A stretch of DNA of 64,000 bases, from contig NZ_CP139368.1 of NCBI RefSeq assembly GCF_034120055.1, positions 3,286,001-3,350,000 of the forward strand. The letters are read 5' to 3'. Shown piece by piece: positions 17,751-27,103 of the stretch. The stretch is from Microbacterium rhizosphaerae (GTDB taxonomy: Bacteria; Actinomycetota; Actinomycetes; Actinomycetales; Microbacteriaceae). Numbering within the stretch: position 1 is the first letter of the stretch; each line of letters opens with the position of its first letter. A program made the translations under genes and the position numbers. The notes below the pieces were generated by a model, which saw only the letters and a list, made by a program, of their open reading frames with translations, was not told where the DNA came from and did not search any database.

Positions 17751-20135
17751 ATGAGCAACATCCTCTGGTTCGACGAGATCGGCATGGACGACCTGCCCCA
17801 GGTGGGCGGCAAGAACGCGTCGCTCGGCGAGATGGTCTCGAATCTCGCCGGTCTCGGCGTGCGCGTCCCTCGCGGGTTCGCGACGACCGCCGACGCGTAT
17901 CGCCGATTCCTCGAGCACGACGACCTCCGCGGACGCATCCGCGACGCGATCGCCGGCCTCGACATCGACGACGTGACGGCGCTCACGCACGTGGGCACCG
18001 AGATCCGCTCGTGGATCGCGGAGCACCCGATTCCCGCCGACCTCGAGCGCGACATCCGCTCCGCGTTCGACACGCTCGTCACGACGGATGCCGAGCCCGA
18101 CACCGTGACGTGGGCCGTGCGGTCGTCGGCGACGGCCGAGGATCTGCCCGACGCGTCTTTCGCCGGTCAGCAGGAGACCTTCCTCAACGTCGGCGGCATC
18201 GACAACGTGCTCGCCGCGATCCGCGCGGTCTACGCATCCCTCTACAACGACCGGGCCATCGCGTACCGCGTGCACCACGGCTTCGCCCACGACGACGTCG
18301 CACTGTCGGCCGGCGTGCAGCGCATGGTGCGCTCGGATGTCGGCGCCTCCGGCGTCATGTTCACCGTCGACACGGAGTCGGGGTTCGACCAGGCCGTGTT
18401 CGTGACGAGCTCGTACGGACTCGGCGAGGCCGTCGTGCAGGGCGCCGTGAACCCCGACGAGTTCTACGTCTCCAAGCCCGCGCTGCGCGCGGGACGCCCC
18501 GCGGTCCTCAAGCGCGCCGTCGGCGAGAAGGCCATCGCGATGCGTTACACCGACAGCCGCGAAGCGGGATCGAGCACGGCGTTCGTCGATGTGCCCGCCG
18601 CCGACCGCGTACGGTTCTCGATCACGGATGCCGAGCTGGAAGAGCTCGCCCGTCATGCCCTCGTCATCGAAGACCATTACGGCCGCGCGATGGACATCGA
18701 GTGGGGCAAGGACGGTGTCGACGGCATGCTGTACATCCTGCAGGCCCGGCCGGAGACGGTCGTCTCGCGGGGGTCGGCCAACGTCATCCGCCGCTTCCGC
18801 CTGCATGAGCAGGGCACGGTCCTCGCCGCCGGCCGCGCGATCGGTCAGCGCATCGGCGCCGGCCCGGTGCGCGTGCTGAGCGACATCGCGCAGATGAGCG
18901 ACTTCCAGACCGGAGACGTGCTCGTCGCCGACATGACCGACCCGGACTGGGAGCCGATCATGAAGCGCGCCGCGGCCATCGTCACGAACCGCGGCGGCCG
19001 CACGTGCCACGCCGCGATCATCGCCCGGGAGCTCGGCATCCCGGCCGTCGTCGGAGCCGGCGACGCGACCGGCACCCTCCGCGACGGGCAGGAGGTCACC
19101 GTCTCGTGCGCCGAAGGCGACACCGGGTTCGTCTACGACGGGATCCTCGACTTCGTCGAGGAGGAGACCCACCTCGACAAGATGCCCGAGCCGCCCGTCA
19201 AGATCATGATGAACGTCGGGACGCCCGAGCAGGCGTTCTCGTTCTCCCGCCTCCCGCATGCCGGCGTGGGACTGGCCCGCCTCGAGTTCATCATCAACCG
19301 GCAGATCGGCATCCATCCCCAGGCCCTGCTGGAGTTCGACGCGCTGCCGGACGCGCTGCACGACGAGATCGCCGAGCGCATCGCGGCCTACCCCTCGCCG
19401 AGGGAGTACTTCGTCGACCGCGTGATCGAGGGTGTCGCGATGATCGCCGCGGCCTTCGCGCCGGAGCCCGTCATCGTGCGGTTGAGCGACTTCAAGTCGA
19501 ACGAGTACGCCAACCTCATCGGCGGCGACCGGTACGAACCGCACGAGGAGAACCCGATGATCGGGTACCGCGGCGCATCGCGGTACATCTCCCCCGACTT
19601 CCGCGCCTGCTTCGAGATGGAATGCGAGGCGTTGAGGTTCGTGCGCGACGAGATGGGCTTCACCAATGTGCAGGTCATGGTGCCGTTCGTGCGAACGGTC
19701 GGCGAGGGACAGGCCGTCGTGGAGCTGCTGGCCGAGAACGGTCTGCGCCGCGGCGTGAACGACCTCCAGGTCATCATGATGTGCGAAGTGCCGACCAACG
19801 CGCTCCTCGCCGACGAGTACCTCGAGTTCTTCGACGGCTTCTCGATCGGCTCCAACGACATGACCCAGCTCACGCTCGGACTCGACCGCGACAGCGCGCT
19901 CGTGGCGAACACATTCGACGAGCGCGACCCCGCGGTGCTGAAGCTGCTGTCGATGGCGATCGAGGCGTGCCGCCGGAAGGGCAAGTACGTCGGCATCTGC
20001 GGCCAGGGCCCCTCGGATCACCCCGATCTCGCGCAGTGGCTGGTCGAGCAGGGGATCGCGTCGGTGTCGCTGAACCCCGACACCGTCGTGGACACGTGGC
20101 TGCGGCTCTCGCGCACCGAGGCGGCGGTGGCATAG
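17751..20135 (+). CDS. ppsA: Phosphoenolpyruvate synthase
   Basis: A 794-residue gluconeogenic enzyme converting pyruvate and ATP to PEP, AMP and phosphate in the cytosol. The N-terminal nucleotide-binding domain begins with [10 protein letters not shown] (19-28) and contains [18 protein letters not shown]; the swivelling domain carries catalytic His420 in [11 protein letters not shown]; the C-terminal PEP-binding barrel has the conserved [11 protein letters not shown] with its Cys. Length matches PpsA. It has AAGGAG before the ATG and is co-oriented with ppsR, its regulator. Confidence 0.96.
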   Translation: MSNILWFDEIGMDDLPQVGGKNASLGEMVSNLAGLGVRVPRGFATTADAYRRFLEHDDLRGRIRDAIAGLDIDDVTALTHVGTEIRSWIAEHPIPADLERDIRSAFDTLVTTDAEPDTVTWAVRSSATAEDLPDASFAGQQETFLNVGGIDNVLAAIRAVYASLYNDRAIAYRVHHGFAHDDVALSAGVQRMVRSDVGASGVMFTVDTESGFDQAVFVTSSYGLGEAVVQGAVNPDEFYVSKPALRAGRPAVLKRAVGEKAIAMRYTDSREAGSSTAFVDVPAADRVRFSITDAELEELARHALVIEDHYGRAMDIEWGKDGVDGMLYILQARPETVVSRGSANVIRRFRLHEQGTVLAAGRAIGQRIGAGPVRVLSDIAQMSDFQTGDVLVADMTDPDWEPIMKRAAAIVTNRGGRTCHAAIIARELGIPAVVGAGDATGTLRDGQEVTVSCAEGDTGFVYDGILDFVEEETHLDKMPEPPVKIMMNVGTPEQAFSFSRLPHAGVGLARLEFIINRQIGIHPQALLEFDALPDALHDEIAERIAAYPSPREYFVDRVIEGVAMIAAAFAPEPVIVRLSDFKSNEYANLIGGDRYEPHEENPMIGYRGASRYISPDFRACFEMECEALRFVRDEMGFTNVQVMVPFVRTVGEGQAVVELLAENGLRRGVNDLQVIMMCEVPTNALLADEYLEFFDGFSIGSNDMTQLTLGLDRDSALVANTFDERDPAVLKLLSMAIEACRRKGKYVGICGQGPSDHPDLAQWLVEQGIASVSLNPDTVVDTWLRLSRTEAAVA

Positions 20136-20232
20136 GGCGAGGCAGGGGGAATGCTCAGCGCACCTGCAGTGAGGGAGACTTAGACTCGGCACGAAGGCGG
20201 CGCGCCTACGCCGCCTGCGGAGGTGTTTCCCG

Positions 20233-21309
20233 ATGACGTTCCGCCGAGGGTGGATTCCCGCGATCGTCGCGCCGGTCGCCGTTGTCGCCGCCGTGGTCGC
20301 GGTTCCCGCGATCGCCGACGCTGCATCGCCGCCGCCTGCCAAGACGGCGGCGCAGGTACTGACGCTCATCGCGGGCAGTCATGATGCCCATTACTCCGGC
20401 ACGGTGGTGCAGAGCTCCGATCTCGGACTTCCCCAGCTGCCCGCCTCGATGTCATCGAGAGCACCTTCGTCCAGCGGCTTCGACGCGGCAAGCCTCATCG
20501 AGCTGGTCACGGGGTCGCACACGGCTCAGGTCTACGTGGACGGCCGGTCGCAGCAGCGCGTCCAGCTGCTCGACACGCTCGGCGAGCGCGACCTCATCCA
20601 CAACGGCACCTCGGTCTGGACCTACGACGCCCGGGCGCACACGGCGACTCACGTGACCGCATCCGGCGACGCGACCGCACGCGAGACGCCGCAGCCGACC
20701 ACTCCGGCGACGGTCGCGGATCGCCTCATCGCGTCGATCACACCCACGACGAAGGTCTCGGTCTCGACCGGTTCGTTCCTCGGCCACGGCGTGTACACGC
20801 TGACCCTCGAGCCGAAGACCTCGGCCACTCTGGTGCGCTCCGCCGTGATCACGGTGGATGCCGCGACCGGCGTGCCGCTGAGCGCACAGCTCGACGCTCG
20901 CGGCCAGTCGACGCCGGCAGTGAGCGTCGCCTTCGACAAGGTGGACTTCTCGCGCCCCGGCGCGGACGTCTTCGCGTTCACGCCGCCCCAGGGCACCGCC
21001 GTCCGGGACATGACGGCGCCGTCGCACGAGACCAAGGGAACGCACACCGAGAAGCAGCCCGGCGGACAGAAGCCGACCGTGATCGGCTCCGGGTGGACAT
21101 CGATCGTCGAGGTCGCCGGCGGCACGGGGCTCACGTCCGGGATGTCGGGCCTCACCGGCAGCAATGCGCAGCTGCTGAACGAGCTCACCCGGCACGTGGA
21201 CGGCGGACGGATGCTGCAGACCTCCCTCTTCACGGTCTTCCTGCGCGACGACGGCACCGTGCTCGCGGGCGCCGTGCCCGCCGCGACGCTGCTCGCCGCG
21301 GCCAGGTGA
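20233..21309 (+). CDS. Exported LolA/RseB-like protein
   Basis: A 358-residue secreted protein: signal peptide about 1-31 (cleavage near ADA/AS), then a LolA/RseB-like half-barrel with [23 protein letters not shown] at the start and repeated VWTYD/[12 protein letters not shown] strands. Actinobacterial members are annotated as outer-membrane-lipoprotein-sorting-like or sigma-E-binding-like and their ligand is unknown. The stop overlaps the GTG of the ABC ATPase gene (GTGA), so the three downstream genes are coupled. GGAGGT precedes the ATG and a TAGACT box at about 20181 may be its -10. Confidence 0.85.
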   Translation: MTFRRGWIPAIVAPVAVVAAVVAVPAIADAASPPPAKTAAQVLTLIAGSHDAHYSGTVVQSSDLGLPQLPASMSSRAPSSSGFDAASLIELVTGSHTAQVYVDGRSQQRVQLLDTLGERDLIHNGTSVWTYDARAHTATHVTASGDATARETPQPTTPATVADRLIASITPTTKVSVSTGSFLGHGVYTLTLEPKTSATLVRSAVITVDAATGVPLSAQLDARGQSTPAVSVAFDKVDFSRPGADVFAFTPPQGTAVRDMTAPSHETKGTHTEKQPGGQKPTVIGSGWTSIVEVAGGTGLTSGMSGLTGSNAQLLNELTRHVDGGRMLQTSLFTVFLRDDGTVLAGAVPAATLLAAAR

Positions 21310-22277
21310 GCGGACATCCGCCGGATTCCTCGGACGATGACGACGTCATCGTCACCCGCGGCCTGACGAAGAGGTTCGGCCGCTCCAGCAGCCGCGCCGC
21401 CGTGGACGGCCTCGATCTCACCGTGCCGCGCGGTGCCGTGTTCGGCTTCCTCGGCCCGAACGGCTCGGGCAAGACGACGACGATCAGGATGCTGCTCGGG
21501 CTCGCCTCCCCCACCGCGGGCGGCATCCGCCTCCTCGGCGGCGACATGCCCCGCGCGGGGGCGACCGTGCTGCCGCGCGTCGGCGCGCTCGTCGAAGGCC
21601 CGGCGTTCGCGCCGTTCCTCTCCGGCGCCGCGAACCTCGCACGATTCGACGCGGCCGACCCCCTGTCGTCGCGCGCGACACGCGCCGCCCGGGTCAGCCG
21701 AGCCCTCGATCGCGTCGGCCTCGGCGCCGCGGCGAACAAGGGGGCGGGCGCGTACTCGCTGGGCATGAAGCAGCGACTGGGACTCGCATCCGCCCTTCTC
21801 GGCCCCCGTGAGCTGCTCATCCTCGACGAACCGACCAACGGACTCGACCCGCAGGGCACGCGCGAGGTGCGGTCGCTCATCCGCTCGCTCGCCGACGAGG
21901 GGACGACGGTGTTCCTCTCGAGCCACCTGCTCAGCGAGGTCGAGCAGGTCTGCACGCACGTCGCGGTGATGCGATCCGGGCGGCTTGTCGCGTCGGGCAC
22001 CCTCGAGGCGCTGCGGGCGGAGAGTGCGCCGCGCATCCGCGTGCACACTCCCGATGCGGAGGCCGCGACATCCACTCTGCGGCGACTCGGGCTCTCTCCG
22101 GAGCGCTCGAGTGCAGAGGAGGTGGATGCCGTCCTCTCCGGGGGCCCGCCGGTCGAAGCTGTCACCGCTGCCCTCGTGCACGACGATGTGCGCGTGCGAG
22201 GGATCACGGTCACCGGCGCGAGCCTCGAGGAGCGCTTCGTGGAGCTCACCGGGGAGGGCTTCGATGTCGACGGCTGA
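21306..22277 (+). CDS. ABC exporter ATP-binding protein
   Basis: A 323-residue ATPase of the drug/antibiotic export (CcmA) group. Walker A GPNGSGKT is at 50-57, the signature loop YSLGMKQRL at 150-158, Walker B LLILDEP at 170-176, and the H-loop in FLSSHLLSEV. The GTG start overlaps the upstream stop codon, so longer in-frame extension upstream is not used. A C-terminal extension of about 90 residues is typical of the group. It pairs with the downstream membrane subunit; the exported substrate is unknown. Confidence 0.92.
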   Translation: MSGHPPDSSDDDDVIVTRGLTKRFGRSSSRAAVDGLDLTVPRGAVFGFLGPNGSGKTTTIRMLLGLASPTAGGIRLLGGDMPRAGATVLPRVGALVEGPAFAPFLSGAANLARFDAADPLSSRATRAARVSRALDRVGLGAAANKGAGAYSLGMKQRLGLASALLGPRELLILDEPTNGLDPQGTREVRSLIRSLADEGTTVFLSSHLLSEVEQVCTHVAVMRSGRLVASGTLEALRAESAPRIRVHTPDAEAATSTLRRLGLSPERSSAEEVDAVLSGGPPVEAVTAALVHDDVRVRGITVTGASLEERFVELTGEGFDVDG

Positions 22278-23109
22278 GATGCGCACGACCCACCGACGGC
22301 CGTTCGCGCTGCTCGGGTCGGAGCTTGCGACCATGTTCCGGCGGTGGCGGACGATCATCATGCTCGTCCTGCTCGCGCTCGTGCCCGTGCTGATCGCCGT
22401 CGCGGTCCGGCTCACCGGAGCGGGATCGCGCGGACGGGGTCCGGCTTTCCTCGGCGACATCACGAACAACGGCGTGTTCGTCATCTTCACGGCGCTGACG
22501 GTGTCGATCCCGCTCTTCCTGCCGCTCACGGTCTCGGTGGTCGCGGGCGACTCGGTCGCCGGCGAGGCGAGCTTCGGCACGCTCCGGTACCTGTTGATCG
22601 CCCCGGTCGGACGGGTGCGACTGCTCGGTGTCAAGTTCCTGGCGAGCTGCGCCTTCACCGTCGCGGCGGTGCTCGCGATCGTGATCGGCGGCATCGCATC
22701 CGGAGCGGCGCTCTTCCCGATCGGTCCGGTGACGCTGCTGTCGGGCGACACCGTGAGCCTCGCCGAGGCGTTCGGCAGGGTGCTCCTGCTCGCCGCCTAT
22801 GCGGCCGTCTCGTTGCTGGGCCTGTGCGCGATCGGCGTCTTCATCTCGACCCTCACGTCGCTGCCGGTCGGCGCGATGGCCGCGACCGTGCTGGTGGCGG
22901 GCGTCTCACAGGTCGTCGACCAGCTGCCGCAGTTCGACGCCATCCATCCCTTTCTGCCGACCCACCTGTGGTTCTCGTTCGCCGATCTGCTGCGCAGCCC
23001 GATCCTGTTCGACTCGTTCTGGCAGAACGCGGCGCTGCAGCTCGCCTACGTCGTGATCTTCGGCGCCTTCGCGATCGGCCGCTTCACCACGAAGGACATC
23101 CTGACCTGA
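22264..23109 (+). CDS. ABC exporter permease subunit
   Basis: A 281-residue ABC-2-type membrane protein with about six hydrophobic segments (the first at about 30-50), and the conserved GDSVAGEASFGTLRYLL segment after the second. The ATG overlaps the ATPase gene by 14 bp. Together with the ATPase and the LolA/RseB-like protein it makes a three-gene export or stress-defence unit, closed by a strong hairpin. Confidence 0.9.
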   Translation: MSTAEMRTTHRRPFALLGSELATMFRRWRTIIMLVLLALVPVLIAVAVRLTGAGSRGRGPAFLGDITNNGVFVIFTALTVSIPLFLPLTVSVVAGDSVAGEASFGTLRYLLIAPVGRVRLLGVKFLASCAFTVAAVLAIVIGGIASGAALFPIGPVTLLSGDTVSLAEAFGRVLLLAAYAAVSLLGLCAIGVFISTLTSLPVGAMAATVLVAGVSQVVDQLPQFDAIHPFLPTHLWFSFADLLRSPILFDSFWQNAALQLAYVVIFGAFAIGRFTTKDILT

Positions 23110-23132
23110 CGATGAGCGCACGTCCACGATGA

Positions 23133-23159
23133 GGAGGGCCGGGTGCTACCCGGCCCTCC
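23133..23159. terminator. Bidirectional hairpin terminator
   Basis: GGAGGGCCGGGT and ACCCGGCCCTCC form a perfect 12-bp stem with a GCT loop. It sits between the convergent ABC permease and MFS genes, 24 bp after one stop and 26 bp from the other. There is no long T-run. Confidence 0.7.
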
Positions 23160-23184
23160 CACCGTCCTGATGGTGCAGCTCCGA

Positions 23185-24537
23185 TCAGGAGAGCGCATCC
23201 TGGCGCCGCTGCTCGAGCGCGCGCTCCATGCGCTGGACATCGCGAGGGTAGGTCCAGTAGAGGATCGTGAGGAAGGCGGCGTTGACGAGCATCAGCCCGA
23301 CCAGCACGAACAGGAACACCTGCGTCAAGCCGATCGTGGCCGCGAACTGACCGGCGACGATCGCGAAGAGCGCCCAGCCGATCGTCTCGAAGACGGTGAG
23401 CCAGACGGCGAACGCCTGTCCGCGCAGCTCGGGCAGCACCACCGTGGACACGATCGGGCGATTCACCGGCGGGTTGAGCCCCACGAAGAATCCCATGACG
23501 CCCCACAGCACCGCATAGACGGCGTTGTCGGCGTAGACGATCTGCGTCGCGAAGAAGGCGGCGATCGCGAACGCCACCTGGGCGAGCTGCAGCACCAGCA
23601 CGCGAGCGCGCGGGCCCATGATCCGGTCGAGGACGGGCAGGATGTAGCCGATCGACAGCGTCGAGATCAGGTAGCCGATGCTGTACGGCAGCGCGATGAG
23701 GACAGCCGCGGCGTTGGTGATCCCCCGCTCGGTGACGAGGAACTGCACGCCGAAGATGATGACGAGCAGGTGCCCCGACAGCAGGCGCGAGACCATCATG
23801 ACGGTGTAACTCGGGATGCGGAACAGGCCCATGACCGAGGCCCACGTCACCTTCTGGTTCTCCCGCCTGCTCTCATCGAGGTCGGCGAGCTGCTTTTCGG
23901 ACGAGCCGATGCCGGGCTCGCGGTAGAGCGCCAGCACGAGGATAGCGACGACGACGCAGACGGCCGCGATCGCCCACATGGCCCAGCGCCATCCGTTGCT
24001 GATGCCGAGGAAGAGCGCGATGACGGGTGTGACCACGACAGCGACCGCCTGCAGCGAGGCGAAGAAGTAGCCCATCGCTCGCGGGCGGCGCTCGACGGGG
24101 AAGGAGTCCGAGATCACGGCCATCGAGATCGGGCTCGCCCCGATCGCGGCGGCCGCCATGAGGGTGGTGAAGACGATGAGCTGCAGGTAGCTCTGCGAGA
24201 AGCCGGCGCCGATGCCGAACAGTCCCGCGGTGAAGCTCGTGAGCGCGAGGGTCCGGCGGCGGCCGATCTTCGACGACAGCCAGACCCAGAGCGGTCCCGC
24301 CGGCACGGCGATGAGCTTGCCGGCGGCCGAGATGGTTCCGAGTGCCGCGGTGGTCAGCCCGAGCGACGCCGAGATCGAGGGGAAGACATTGGTGACGAGC
24401 CCCGCCTCGGTGTTGTCGACGAGCGACACGCCCGCGAGGATCGAGAGGTTGCGCCAACGATGCGGGACGTGCGCGGCCTGCGCCGCTCCCTCTGGCCGGG
24501 TGCTCGCCGCCGGGTCGGCTGGTGCGGTGGTGGTCAT
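23185..24537 (-). CDS. MFS transporter of the sulfatase operon
   Basis: A 450-residue major-facilitator protein with about 12 membrane segments and the loop 2-3 motif represented by GPLWVWLSSKIGRRRTLAL. It belongs to the metabolite/proton symporter or sugar-phosphate carrier side of MFS rather than to drug exporters. It is the last gene of the PadR-sulfatase-MFS operon, 39 bp after the sulfatase. Because the sulfatase has no signal peptide, this carrier probably imports the sulfate ester or exports the desulfated product. Confidence 0.9.
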   Translation of the reverse strand: MTTTAPADPAASTRPEGAAQAAHVPHRWRNLSILAGVSLVDNTEAGLVTNVFPSISASLGLTTAALGTISAAGKLIAVPAGPLWVWLSSKIGRRRTLALTSFTAGLFGIGAGFSQSYLQLIVFTTLMAAAAIGASPISMAVISDSFPVERRPRAMGYFFASLQAVAVVVTPVIALFLGISNGWRWAMWAIAAVCVVVAILVLALYREPGIGSSEKQLADLDESRRENQKVTWASVMGLFRIPSYTVMMVSRLLSGHLLVIIFGVQFLVTERGITNAAAVLIALPYSIGYLISTLSIGYILPVLDRIMGPRARVLVLQLAQVAFAIAAFFATQIVYADNAVYAVLWGVMGFFVGLNPPVNRPIVSTVVLPELRGQAFAVWLTVFETIGWALFAIVAGQFAATIGLTQVFLFVLVGLMLVNAAFLTILYWTYPRDVQRMERALEQRRQDALS

Positions 24538-24576
24538 GATGCCTGTCTCCTTCGTCAGGTCGTGCGGGGGATGCCG

Positions 24577-26367
24577 TCAGTGCGTCGACGCGGTGACGGG
24601 GGTCGCGGAGCGAGCGAGCGCCTGGTCGAGCCGCCGCAGCATGCCGGCGGGGATGACTCCCAACCGCGCGAGGTCGAGAAGCGACATGCCGGCCGCCATC
24701 GAGAGCTGCTCCGACTGGACGAGTCCGGGCGCGCTCTCGGCGAGGATGTCGCGAGGGCCGGCGAGCTGCAGCAGCTCAGGGATGGGGCAGCTCAGCAGGT
24801 CGATCGCGTTCAGCTCCGAGGTCGGCGGCAGCGGCTCGGCGGACGCGATGGCGCGTTCGCGCTGCTCCCGCACCAGCAGGTGCTCCTCGCCGAGCTCACC
24901 GTCGCGAGGGATGCCGAGCCGCTCGAACTGGCTGTCCGGAGCGTCGTTGCGGAGCATCTCCGCCCGCAGAAGTCGCAGCATCCGCAGTTCGACCTCGTCG
25001 TCGACGATCGGCGTGTTCTGCTCCGGGTCGTCGACCAGATCGAACAGCAGGGTGCCGTACTGCCACGGGTTCATCCACATCCCGGAGGCGGGCACCCGCA
25101 TCGTACGCAGGCCCTTCGTGAAGGCGAACGGCGCAGCCGGCTGCCAGTCGGCGAGCTCCGCGACGCCGAAGCGCGACTTCATGTGCGTCGGCATGAGCGT
25201 GAAGTCCTCCAGCGGCGCGTTGGCCTGCTCCGTGGATGCCCGCATATAGACGTACCGGCCGTCGGTGACGTTGACGTGCGCACCGTGGATGCCGAACAGC
25301 GCCGCCTCGCGCACCTCCTCGTCGACCAGCAGCACGTCGGCGAGGTCGTGACCCTGCATGTCCGGGGTCGGTTCGACGCCGAACCAGCGGAGCACGGTCG
25401 GAGCGATGTCGATGGTCTGCGCGAGCGCCCCGCGGCGGTCGTCGCGACCCCGCGTGCGCGGATCCCACAGGAACATCGGCAGGTGCACGAGCTCGTTGAA
25501 CCAGGGCTGCACCGACTTCGCCCACCAGCCGTGCTCCCCCAGGAGGAACCCGTGGTCGGTGTTGACGATCAGCAGGGTGTCGTTCCAGAGGTCGTGCTCG
25601 TCCATCGCGTCGAGCACGCGTCCGAGGGAGGCGTCGCACATGCTCACGAGCGCCGCATACTCGCGCCGCGCGTGCTCCACCTGCGCGTCCGGCTCCGAGA
25701 CCTTCTGATAGCCCGGCCAGTCGAACTCCGGGCCGTCGTACTCGTGCGGATAGAGGTCCTTGTACTTCGCGTGCGTGAAGAAGGGCTCGTGCGGATCGAA
25801 GAGTTCGAGCTGCAGCATCCATCGGTCCGCCGCGGCGTTCGTCCGGATGAACTCGAGCCCGGCGTCGACCGTTCGGGTCTGCGAGTGCTGGTCCTCGGTC
25901 GCCATATAGCTGCGGTTGACCGCATCCTGACGGACGAGGCGCTTCTTGAAGCCGGCGAAACCCGGCTGGGCGACCTCGTTCGAGACGACGCCCTTCCACG
26001 GATCGCCCTCCTGGCCGCGGAAGAACTCCCACGTCGTATAGCGCGTGTGGTAGGTCGCGCCGCCGTCCTCCCAGTAATGCGGATGGTCGGAGACGAGATG
26101 CGTGTGGATGCCCTGCCTGCCGAGGATCTCGGGCATCGAGTCGTCGAACGGCTCGAGCGGGCCCCAGCTGCGGTGCAGGAAGTTGTATCGCCCCGTGTGC
26201 AGCTCGCGGCGCGCAGGCATGCACGGCATGGATCCCGCGTAGAAGTTGTCGAACGTCGTGGCCCTCGACGCGAGGCGTGCGAAGTTCGGCGCGTCGACGA
26301 AGGTCTCCGCGTAGGGCGAGAGCATGTGGCGGTTCAGGCTGTCGAACATCAGGATGATGGCCCTCAT
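24577..26367 (-). CDS. Type I (formylglycine-dependent) sulfatase
   Basis: A 596-residue sulfatase of the alkaline-phosphatase superfamily, hydrolysing a sulfate ester. The metal-binding FDS is at residues 8-10, and the activation motif CMPAR lies at 49-53: Cys49 must be oxidised to formylglycine. Further motifs are the second-half HTGRYNF and NTDHGFLLGEHG, with D/H metal ligands. There is no signal peptide, so it acts in the cytosol. It overlaps the PadR gene by ATGA. The maturation enzyme (FGE) is encoded divergently 730 bp away, giving a self-contained module. The C-terminal 100 residues beyond the usual sulfatase core are unassigned. Confidence 0.94.
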   Translation of the reverse strand: MRAIILMFDSLNRHMLSPYAETFVDAPNFARLASRATTFDNFYAGSMPCMPARRELHTGRYNFLHRSWGPLEPFDDSMPEILGRQGIHTHLVSDHPHYWEDGGATYHTRYTTWEFFRGQEGDPWKGVVSNEVAQPGFAGFKKRLVRQDAVNRSYMATEDQHSQTRTVDAGLEFIRTNAAADRWMLQLELFDPHEPFFTHAKYKDLYPHEYDGPEFDWPGYQKVSEPDAQVEHARREYAALVSMCDASLGRVLDAMDEHDLWNDTLLIVNTDHGFLLGEHGWWAKSVQPWFNELVHLPMFLWDPRTRGRDDRRGALAQTIDIAPTVLRWFGVEPTPDMQGHDLADVLLVDEEVREAALFGIHGAHVNVTDGRYVYMRASTEQANAPLEDFTLMPTHMKSRFGVAELADWQPAAPFAFTKGLRTMRVPASGMWMNPWQYGTLLFDLVDDPEQNTPIVDDEVELRMLRLLRAEMLRNDAPDSQFERLGIPRDGELGEEHLLVREQRERAIASAEPLPPTSELNAIDLLSCPIPELLQLAGPRDILAESAPGLVQSEQLSMAAGMSLLDLARLGVIPAGMLRRLDQALARSATPVTASTH

Positions 26368-26978
26368 GCGCGCACCCGCCCCAGCGCGTGCTCGCGGACG
26401 TCGGGCGAGACCTCTGTCGCCGGCTCACCGTTCAGGAGTCGCTCGCGCAGTGCGACGAGCGCCTCGACGTGACGATCGATCGCGGCCGCACCCTGGCGGT
26501 GCAGCCACTCGCCCATCTCGACGGCGAACTCCAGGTCGTCGCCCTTCCGGCCGATGGACACCGCGTAGCGGTCGCGCTCTCGGAACCGGGCGATCTCGGA
26601 GATGCGCGTGGAGATCTCGATCTCGAGGATCTCGAGGACCCGCTCGCGGCCGATGAGACCGGCGTGCGCGAGACGGGCGTAGAGATCCGGGTCCTGGAAC
26701 CGCGACGGCGGGTTGTAGGGGCCGGTGAGCCAGTCCAGCAGTTCCGCCTCACCCTCCTCGGTGACACGGAAGCGCTTCAGGTCGCTCGCACCGGCCTTCG
26801 ACTCCACCTCGTGCTCGACCCATCCGCGCTTCTCCATCGCGGCGAGCGTCCGATAGACCTGGCTCATCGTCGTGTTCGAGCGCATGAACCGGCCGGCGGT
26901 GTCGAGGAAGCGCGTGAGCTCGTAGCCGGTCGACGGCTCGCTCCGCAACGCTCCCAGGAGGATGATCTCCAGCTTCAT
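26364..26978 (-). CDS. PadR-family transcriptional regulator
   Basis: A 204-residue repressor. The N-terminal winged helix begins MKLEIILLGAL and continues with the PadR signature SGY-like STGYELTRF, TTMSQVYRTLAAMEKRGWVE and the LKRFRVTEEGEAEL wing; the C-terminal half is the helical Vir_act_alpha_C dimerisation domain. It is the first gene of the operon, coupled to the sulfatase by ATGA overlap. A long dyad centred near 27022 lies upstream of it and of the divergent FGE gene, so it probably represses both directions until the sulfated substrate or product appears. Confidence 0.92.
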   Translation of the reverse strand: MKLEIILLGALRSEPSTGYELTRFLDTAGRFMRSNTTMSQVYRTLAAMEKRGWVEHEVESKAGASDLKRFRVTEEGEAELLDWLTGPYNPPSRFQDPDLYARLAHAGLIGRERVLEILEIEISTRISEIARFRERDRYAVSIGRKGDDLEFAVEMGEWLHRQGAAAIDRHVEALVALRERLLNGEPATEVSPDVREHALGRVRA

Positions 26979-27003
26979 GTCTTTCGCCCCTTCGCAAAAC
27001 CAC

Positions 27004-27040
27004 TCCACTTGTGGAATACAGTGACTATTGCACAAGTGGA
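27004..27040. promoter_or_regulatory. PadR operator candidate (10-bp-arm dyad)
   Basis: TCCACTTGTG (27004-27013) and CACAAGTGGA (27031-27040) are perfect inverted arms 17 bases apart, and the left arm is itself part of the palindrome CCACTTGTGG. It lies between the divergent PadR operon and FGE gene and covers where both promoters must be. PadR proteins bind such ATGT/ACAT- or CACTTGTG-like long dyads, so it is the expected operator. Confidence 0.7.
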
Positions 27041-27103
27041 ATGGTAGAGTCAAGCATCGCCTCGACGGAGCTCGTCGGGGTGCCGACGACACAGGAGCCG
27101 TCC

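Noticed and set aside
17691..20369. An 892-codon minus-strand open frame
   Set aside because: Antisense to ppsA, whose catalytic motifs are intact on the plus strand.
23143..26472. A 1109-codon plus-strand open frame
   Set aside because: It is antisense to the MFS and sulfatase genes, is Arg/Glu/His-rich, and has no domain; a typical high-GC shadow.
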